64,000 nt of DNA from Parabacteroides gordonii MS-1 = DSM 23371 (GTDB lineage: Bacteria; Bacteroidota; Bacteroidia; Bacteroidales; Tannerellaceae), in the NCBI RefSeq assembly GCF_000969825.1, contig NZ_KQ033919.1:3048739-3112738 (forward strand), given 5' to 3'. A program made the position numbers and the translations under genes. Below, piece by piece: positions 58,356 to 64,000 of the stretch (its first letter is position 1; every line of letters starts with the position of its first letter). A model generated the notes under the pieces. It did not search any database. It was given only the letters and a program-made list of their open reading frames with translations, and had not been told where the DNA came from.

Positions 58356-60485
58356 TCAATGTCCCGTGGACTTCCTGCCCGTGTTCTTCCGTCCCGACTG
58401 TTTCGGGGCGTTCCTTGCCTGCGGTTTGGGGAACGAGAGCGTAACGTTATACTCCTTGTCGAATGCCAGGGCAGCGTCGAACGCCGTCCCTTTCTTGCCC
58501 TTGAAGCCCTTGATGAGCTTGGTGGTTCCCGAAGAAAAGAGCTGCGCGAGATGCTGGTCGGTCAGCTCCTTGTTCAGAAAGCGTCTGAAAACGAGCAGTC
58601 CGCACCCCTCGTTGTTGCATTTGGCAAGTTTCTGCCGGAGGATGATTTTCCCTTTTCCGCACTTGGGGCATACGATGCCGCCGCTTGCCGTTTCGGGGAA
58701 ACGGATGGAAAGTACCTCTTCGGTGACCTGGCGGGCATAGACGCTGATGGAGCGCATGAAGGTTTCCGGGGAGAGCTTGTGCCGCTCGATCTGCATGAGC
58801 GTCTTTTCCCAACTGCCGGTCAGTTCCACGTCCGCCACGCGCATTTTTCTGACGGCTTCATAGACGGCCATTCCCTTGTCGGTCGGCACGAGTGCTTTCC
58901 CGGAACGTTCGACGTATTCCCGCTTGAAAAGGGTGGCGATGACGGCCGCACGGGTCGCCGGAGTTCCGATGCCCAGCTCCTTCATCGCCTCGCGCGCCTC
59001 CTCGTCTGCCAGCTCCTTGCCGCAACTCTCCATGGCCGCGAGCAGGGTGGCCTCCGTGTATAGCGGCTTGGGCATGGTCTTTTTCTTTGCAAGACTGCGC
59101 CCCGACACGGGGACGGTTTCCGATTCGTCGAATCGGGCCGTGCCTTTGTTTTCCGTCTCTTCGTCGTTCTCCTTGTCTTCCGAACGGTTGAATACGGCTC
59201 TCCAGCCCGGTTTGACCACGGAAACGGAGTGGGAACGGAACGTCAGCCCGTCCACCGCAGCCTCGATGACCAGTGTCTCTTTTTCGCATACGGGCGAGAA
59301 TGCTTCGAGCATACGCCCGGCAATCATCCGGTAAACGGCCTGCTCCTGCTCAGTAAGCGTTTCCATGACCGGCTGTACACCGGTGACGATCAGCGCGTGG
59401 TGGTCGGTCACTTTCCCCGCGTTGACGCTACGGGTGGAAAGATTGTCCCAATCCAATGTGCCGCCGTATTCCCGGAACTCTTTCATGCCGATGACCCCGC
59501 GGAGCAAATCGGGAACCTGCCGCATCACGTCGTCCGGGATGTAGCGGCTTCCGGTACGGGGATACGAGATGAGTTTCTTCTCGTAGAGGGACTGGGCGAC
59601 AGCAAGCGTCTTTTCCGCCGAAAGGTCGAGATGCACGTTGCAGTCCTTTTGGAGTGCCGTCAGGTCATACAGCAATGGAGGAGCCTGGAAACCCCGTTTG
59701 CGCTCCGTTTTCGTAATCGCCGCCATCGAATCGATGGTGATCCGGTCGTAGAGCCTGTCGGCCTCCGTTTTCTCCGGGATATTCTCCACATGGCGGAACT
59801 GCCTGAAATCGTCCCCTTTTTTGAGGGTCACGGAGAGTTGCCAGTAATCGGTCGGCACGAACTCCCGGTTTTCCTTGAAACGGGCGCAAATCATGGCGAG
59901 TGTCGGGGTCTGCACCCGTCCGAGCGACTGGTTGAACGTGCCGGAGGCTATCGCAAGGGCCTGGCTCGCGTTGATGCCCACCAGCCAGTCCGCCTTTGCC
60001 CGGCAGTCGGCGGCATGGTAGAGGCTGTCGTATTCCGTTCCCTCTTTCAGTTCGGAGAGCCCTTTGCGGATGGCTTCGTCCGTGAGCGAGGAGATCCAGA
60101 GCCTGCGGAAAGGTTTCGTGTACCCCAGGTAGGAATAGATGTACCTGAATATAAGTTCGCCTTCGCGACCCGCATCCGTCGCCACAATAATGGCGCTGCA
60201 CCTGCTGAACACGGAATCGATGGTGCGGAGCTGTTTGGCGGCCACCGGGTCGGTAGCCATACCGCGGTCGGTCTTGCGCTGCCGGATGACGAGCTGGAAC
60301 GGGTCGGGCAAGAGGGGCAGGTTGTCGCCCGATGTACGCGTGTAACCGTATGTGCCCGGAAGGGCGAGCTGTACCAGATGTCCCAGCGCCCATGTGACCG
60401 AGTAGCCGTTACCTTCCATATACCCGTCTTTCGCTTCCGTCGCGCCCGCGATTCGTGCTATCTCCCGGCCTACACTCGGTTTTTC
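58356..60485 (-). pseudogene. topB: DNA topoisomerase III, 5' end removed by RIT insertion
   Basis: From ATG 60419 a 687-residue frame reads MEGNGYSVTWALGHLVQLAL, TOPRIM residues (VATDAGREGELIFRYIYSYL), the active-site Tyr in KKLISYPRTGSRYIPDDVM, and a C-terminal zinc-like part (CPKCGKGKIILRQKLAKCNN). In-frame sequence upstream (60420-60485) still encodes EKPSVGREIARIAGATEAKD, the true N-terminal TOPRIM segment. It is then cut by the RIT terminal repeat, with a stop directly before the Glu codon. The essential first strand and the Glu of the TOPRIM site cannot be made normally, so the enzyme is probably inactive. TopB is usual in the transfer region of these elements. Confidence 0.85.
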
Positions 60486-60513
60486 TTATCACAAGTAAAT
60501 TATTATCCAAAGC
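60481..60513 (+). repeat. Left terminal inverted repeat of RIT element
   Basis: 33 bases starting TTTTCTTATCACAAG and ending TTATCCAAAGC; perfect inverted match to 63967-63999. Confidence 0.95.
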
Positions 60514-60631
60514 TATAAGCTAATACACCAAATAACTGACAGATAATCAATCAAACTCGTGATAATAATGTTCTGATAATAATATGCTATATTGTGGAGA
60601 GAGTAATGTTGCTCCCTCCAAATATAGTATT

Positions 60632-61861
60632 ATGGACAATAAAAATCATTTTGAATCCAAAGTTTCGGATTTTTTAGAAGCGTTGCGTAAAGCCGGATAT
60701 TCAGAATCGACTATCCGACAGTATAAAAAGACCTGTCGTCTTTTTATCGTTTACATGGATATAAACTACATACAAGACTGTAATGTAGAATCCATCGATT
60801 TGTTTTTAAAGACTATGCCACAAGAAAAAACGCGGTTGATACATGGAACCAATTATCGATTACTGCTATTCGTTAATTATCTTACGGATAGAACTATCCA
60901 AAAACCAGTTGTAAGATACGTTATACGCAAATTCTCAGGAGAAATAGGAGGCATTATGACAAAATACCTTCATCTCTTGGAAGAACAAAGACTATCTCCT
61001 AAAACGATAGATGGCTACGAACATGTGTTCAGCTATTTTCTCAGGCATTTGTCTTTGAGGAATGTATCCCGCATCTCAGATATAGGTGAGGATGATGTGC
61101 TAACTTTTATATCTTCCAGCCAAAACAGTAAACAAAGAGTATTGGCAACGATGCGTGCATTTTGTCGTTACCTGTACGAACAAAAGCTTATCAATAAGAA
61201 TATTGATTATGTGATAGGAAGAAACCGTTATATTGTAAAAGAAAAACTACCGTCGACATACACTTGTGAAGAAGTCTTGCAAATAGAATCTTCGGTAAAT
61301 CAATCCACTCCTGTAGGAAAACGAGATTACGCCATGCTCCTATTAGCAACACGGTTAGGACTACGTTCCTCCGATATTGCCGGATTACAATTCAGTAATT
61401 TAGACTGGGATAGAAACATTATCCGCCTGATACAGTACAAGACTAAACGTGAAATAGAATTGCCACTCTTAAAGGATGTAGGAGAAGCTATCATCAATTA
61501 TGTGAAATATGGCAGACCGAGTTCTTCTTCCAAACAGATATTCCTATCCTCTTTAGCCCCATATAATCCTGTGAATGGGGCGGTGGTTTCCTTGTCGGTC
61601 AGAAAGATTATCTGCCATTCAAGAATAGATACAAGGGATAGAAAAAAAGGTCCTCACGCTATGAGACATACTTTAGCCAGCCAGCTATTGCGTAATGGCA
61701 TATCACTGCCCGTCATTTCTGAGACATTGGGACACAAAACTACACAAACGACAATGGGCTATCTTCGGATAGACATTGATGGTTTGATGAAATGTGTCCT
61801 TGAAGTCCCGGATGTCCCATCCGATTTCTACACACAGAAAGGAGGTTTGTTCTATGTCTGA
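60632..61861 (+). CDS. RIT tyrosine recombinase A
   Basis: 409 residues from ATG 60632 (an upstream ATG at 60584 would add 16). Core-binding domain FLEALRKAGYSESTIRQYKK. Catalytic motifs: LLATRLGLRSSDIAGLQFSN (Arg I), KTKREIELPL (Lys), GPHAMRHTLASQLLRNGISL (H-x-x-R), and LGHKTTQTTMGYLRI (His, Tyr). All residues are present. Overlaps gene B by eight bases. Confidence 0.88.
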   Translation: MDNKNHFESKVSDFLEALRKAGYSESTIRQYKKTCRLFIVYMDINYIQDCNVESIDLFLKTMPQEKTRLIHGTNYRLLLFVNYLTDRTIQKPVVRYVIRKFSGEIGGIMTKYLHLLEEQRLSPKTIDGYEHVFSYFLRHLSLRNVSRISDIGEDDVLTFISSSQNSKQRVLATMRAFCRYLYEQKLINKNIDYVIGRNRYIVKEKLPSTYTCEEVLQIESSVNQSTPVGKRDYAMLLLATRLGLRSSDIAGLQFSNLDWDRNIIRLIQYKTKREIELPLLKDVGEAIINYVKYGRPSSSSKQIFLSSLAPYNPVNGAVVSLSVRKIICHSRIDTRDRKKGPHAMRHTLASQLLRNGISLPVISETLGHKTTQTTMGYLRIDIDGLMKCVLEVPDVPSDFYTQKGGLFYV

Positions 61862-62879
61862 ACAATTCATATATCAAAGCGTGTTCGCACCTTATTTTAA
61901 GGATTTTCTTGCGATGAAAGAAAATCAGGTTTCCGACATTGGACGGATAAAGTGGATGCTCTTGGAGTTTGACAAGTTCTTTGTTAATAGCAACATCAGG
62001 GATGTGTTCATAACTAAAAGCATGATTGATACATGGAAGTGCACCCGCATACATGATAAAAAGAAAACCCTCTATGACAAGGTGTCCATGTTCCGACAGT
62101 TTTGCCTATACTTATGCCACATAGGAAAAGAATGCTATATACCCAAGTTACCAAAGAAGGAATATTCGGATTTTACTCCTTATGTGTTTACCCGTGGACA
62201 GATGCAGGACATCTTTGAAGCTTGCGACAAGCAAAGGATGCATAGTCATAATATATATTGTAATCTTTTTGCATTACCTGCTTTATATAGAATCTTATAT
62301 GCTACAGGGATTAGAATCGGGGAAGCCATATCCATTAGGAATCGGGATGTTGATTTGAGAAGGAATTGCATCATTATTCGGAAGACAAAGAACAAGATGG
62401 AAAGGCTTATTCCTTTAAGCGACTCCCTGTCCAAGGTTCTACAACAGTATTTGGAATATCGCAACAAGATGCCCTTGCCAGACGTTGATGCCCCGGACAA
62501 GTTCTTGTTAATATCCCCATCAGGACGACCGTTATCTTCTTGTACTGTTTTGGGCGGTTTCAAGAAAGTGTTGGAAAAATGCAATATACCTTGTTCGAGC
62601 AACCGTTCCGGAGGAGCCTGCATACATAGTCTCAGACATACTTTTGCCGTCCATTCCCTTGCAAAGATGGTGCAAGAAGGAATGGACATATATTGTGCGC
62701 TTCCTCTTTTGTCGGTCTTCTTGGGGCATAAGACGTTGAAAGGGACTGAAACCTACGTGCGCCTGACACAAGATATGTTTCCCGATATTCTATTGAAACA
62801 AAATACGATAACACGGTTTGTGTACCCTCAAACAAACATAATAACTAATTTAAATGTAGATACTTATGAAAACGACTGA
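61854..62879 (+). CDS. RIT tyrosine recombinase B
   Basis: 341 residues from ATG 61854, chosen by its eight-base overlap with gene A; an upstream ATG at 61794 lies deep inside A. Motifs: LYATGIRIGEAISIRNRDVD, RKTKNKMERLIPL, SLRHTFAVHSLAKMVQEGMD and FLGHKTLKGTETYVRLT. All catalytic residues are present. Overlaps gene C by 14 bases. Confidence 0.88.
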   Translation: MSEQFIYQSVFAPYFKDFLAMKENQVSDIGRIKWMLLEFDKFFVNSNIRDVFITKSMIDTWKCTRIHDKKKTLYDKVSMFRQFCLYLCHIGKECYIPKLPKKEYSDFTPYVFTRGQMQDIFEACDKQRMHSHNIYCNLFALPALYRILYATGIRIGEAISIRNRDVDLRRNCIIIRKTKNKMERLIPLSDSLSKVLQQYLEYRNKMPLPDVDAPDKFLLISPSGRPLSSCTVLGGFKKVLEKCNIPCSSNRSGGACIHSLRHTFAVHSLAKMVQEGMDIYCALPLLSVFLGHKTLKGTETYVRLTQDMFPDILLKQNTITRFVYPQTNIITNLNVDTYEND

Positions 62880-63891
62880 CTTTGCGAAGCATTTAACGGC
62901 TTTTTTCACAGAGTACCTTATCGGAGAAAGAGGCGTAAGCCCTAATACCATACGGTCATACAGCGAATCATTTAGCTTGCTGTTAAACTTTCTGGACGAA
63001 CAGGTAAACATAAAGGCTGATAATCTTAGATTGGAACATATTACCAGAAAAACGGTTTTAAACTTCCTTGATTGGTTACAAGACACGAAAAAATCGAGTA
63101 ACGCGACTAGAAATCAAAGATTGGCGGCATTACGTTCTTTTTGTACATATATGCAATATGAGGATGTAAAGCGTCTGGAACAATGGCAAGAGATATTATC
63201 CATCAAGGTAAAAACACATGAAAAAAGAAGTGTCAATTATCTCAGCATAGATGGCATTAAGCTTTTATTGGCACAAATACCAATCAACACGAAAAAAGGA
63301 CGACGGGATTTAGCTTTGATATCCCTGCTCTATGATAGTGGAGCCAGAGTACAAGAATTAATAGACTTGACACCCGCATCTTTGAAATTGGAAAAGCCTT
63401 GTCATGTCACCTTATTTGGTAAAGGACGCAAAAAAAGAATTGTCCCTTTACAAGACGAACAAGTGAATTTATTACGCAGTTATATGGAAGAGAATCGTTT
63501 AGACCTGTCCGGTTTTAATCAAAGACCTCTTTTCTTTAACAGTTGTGGCAGAAAGCTAACAAACTCTGGCATATCTTATATCTTGAATAATTATATTAAT
63601 CACGCCCGAATACAAGATCCGGAACTTATACCGGAAAAAATAAGCCCGCATACTTTACGACACAGTAAAGCTATGCACTTGTTACAAGCTGGTGTAAATT
63701 TGGTCTATATTCGTGATATTTTAGGACATGTATCTATACAAACTACTGAAATATATGCTCGGGCTGATTCTAAACAAAAAAGAGAGGCTTTGGAATCAGC
63801 TTATGTTAATATGATACCAAACGATATAACAGAACGTTCATGGGAAAAAGACCAGGAACTTAAGATATGGCTAAGGAATCTATCTAAATGA
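62866..63891 (+). CDS. RIT tyrosine recombinase C
   Basis: 341 residues. Motifs: LLYDSGARVQELIDLTPASL, LFGKGRKKRIVPL, SPHTLRHSKAMHLLQAGVNL and ILGHVSIQTTEIYARAD. Closest in form to XerC/XerD-type integrases. Last of the trio; its stop lies just before the subterminal repeat. Confidence 0.88.
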   Translation: MKTTDFAKHLTAFFTEYLIGERGVSPNTIRSYSESFSLLLNFLDEQVNIKADNLRLEHITRKTVLNFLDWLQDTKKSSNATRNQRLAALRSFCTYMQYEDVKRLEQWQEILSIKVKTHEKRSVNYLSIDGIKLLLAQIPINTKKGRRDLALISLLYDSGARVQELIDLTPASLKLEKPCHVTLFGKGRKKRIVPLQDEQVNLLRSYMEENRLDLSGFNQRPLFFNSCGRKLTNSGISYILNNYINHARIQDPELIPEKISPHTLRHSKAMHLLQAGVNLVYIRDILGHVSIQTTEIYARADSKQKREALESAYVNMIPNDITERSWEKDQELKIWLRNLSK

Positions 63892-63966
63892 AGATGATTA
63901 TTATCCAAAGCTGTAATATAAAGTAATGTGTTTAAATAGCTGATATACAGACAGACAAAAATAAAG

Positions 63967-63999
63967 GCTTTGGATAATAATTTACTTGTGATAAGAAAA
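63967..63999 (-). repeat. Right terminal inverted repeat of RIT element
   Basis: Reverse complement of 60481-60513 over all 33 bases. Base 64000 (g) is the first outside it, and would fit continuation of topB (an Ala codon before the Glu codon), although one base is not proof. Confidence 0.95.
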
Positions 64000-64000
64000 G

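Larger units (their letters stand above)
60481..63999 (+). mobile_element. RIT (Recombinase-In-Trio) element inserted in topB
   Basis: About 3.5 kb with three overlapping tyrosine recombinase genes in one direction and perfect 33-bp terminal inverted repeats, the defining layout of RIT elements. No cargo gene is present. A further copy of the inner repeat part (ATTATTATCCAAAGCT) lies at 63897-63912 in the left-end orientation. AT-rich against the GC-rich topB around it. Confidence 0.88.
33135..64000. mobile_element. CTnDOT-like integrative conjugative element, left part (runs off window)
   Basis: Two IntDOT-like recombinases, three Xis-like HTH proteins, RteA/RteB, PRTRC cassette and topB follow in the order expected of Bacteroidales conjugative transposons. 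Transfer (tra/mob) genes are not in the window and should lie to the right. Cargo is the vitamin B12 uptake operon. A RIT element is nested at 60481-63999. The left boundary is approximate. Confidence 0.8.

Noticed and set aside
33135..60480. Antibiotic resistance cargo (tetQ, erm) expected with rteA-rteB
   Set aside because: No tet or erm gene is present; the B12 operon occupies that place.
59229..60518. 429-codon plus-strand frame opposite topB
   Set aside because: GC-rich antisense artefact; topB motifs are unambiguous on the minus strand.

Overview
The window comes from a Bacteroidales chromosome, most likely a gut Parabacteroides or Bacteroides. The phylum promoter (TTG, about 20 bases, TAnnTTTG) recurs. 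The gene families (NVEALA peptides, BF3164-type propeller lipoproteins, HU-like proteins with a DUF4469 domain, RteA/RteB, PRTRC cassette, BtuG) belong to this order. Nearly everything before 28 kb is on the minus strand.

Region 1 (1-13.1 kb): the 5' half of carB behind a promoter, a 34-codon leader ORF and an intrinsic terminator; an O-antigen-ligase/TPR membrane protein; and an efflux operon of one adaptor, two different RND pumps and one TolC-type channel.

Region 2 (13.1-29.2 kb): a large secreted-peptide locus. Three short NVEALA-type precursors, each with an even number of Cys residues in its C-terminal part, sit among propeller lipoproteins, two CxxC thioredoxin-fold lipoproteins, an extra signal peptidase I, two transglutaminase-like lipoproteins and a second O-antigen-ligase/TPR protein. 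A divergent membrane-bound winged-helix regulator faces the third peptide gene across four 11-bp direct repeats. Two paralogous structured RNA candidates lie on the plus strand upstream of peptides 1 and 2.

Region 3 (29.2-33.1 kb): a recombination scar. It holds an HU-like gene remnant, two 86-bp direct repeats (3' fragments of one lost gene) flanking an AlbA/Schlafen-type regulator, a XerD-like integrase, and a short Mrr-like nuclease fragment.

Region 4 (about 33.1 kb to the end): the left part of an integrative conjugative element of the CTnDOT kind. It carries two IntDOT-like recombinases, three small helix-turn-helix (Xis-like) proteins, a DHFR/RibD-like reductase behind a structured leader, and rteB and rteA. 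In the place where CTnDOT has tetQ it carries a complete vitamin B12 uptake operon: cobalamin riboswitch with a terminator, four surface lipoproteins including BtuG, BtuB, BtuF, BtuC and BtuD. PRTRC genes and topB follow. rteA starts 24 bp after btuD with no visible promoter or terminator between, so B12 supply may control the element's own regulators.

Region 5 (60.48-64.0 kb): a Recombinase-In-Trio (RIT) element, three overlapping tyrosine recombinase genes inside perfect 33-bp terminal inverted repeats. It has inserted into the first codons of topB and cut off its N-terminus. The window ends one base past the right repeat.
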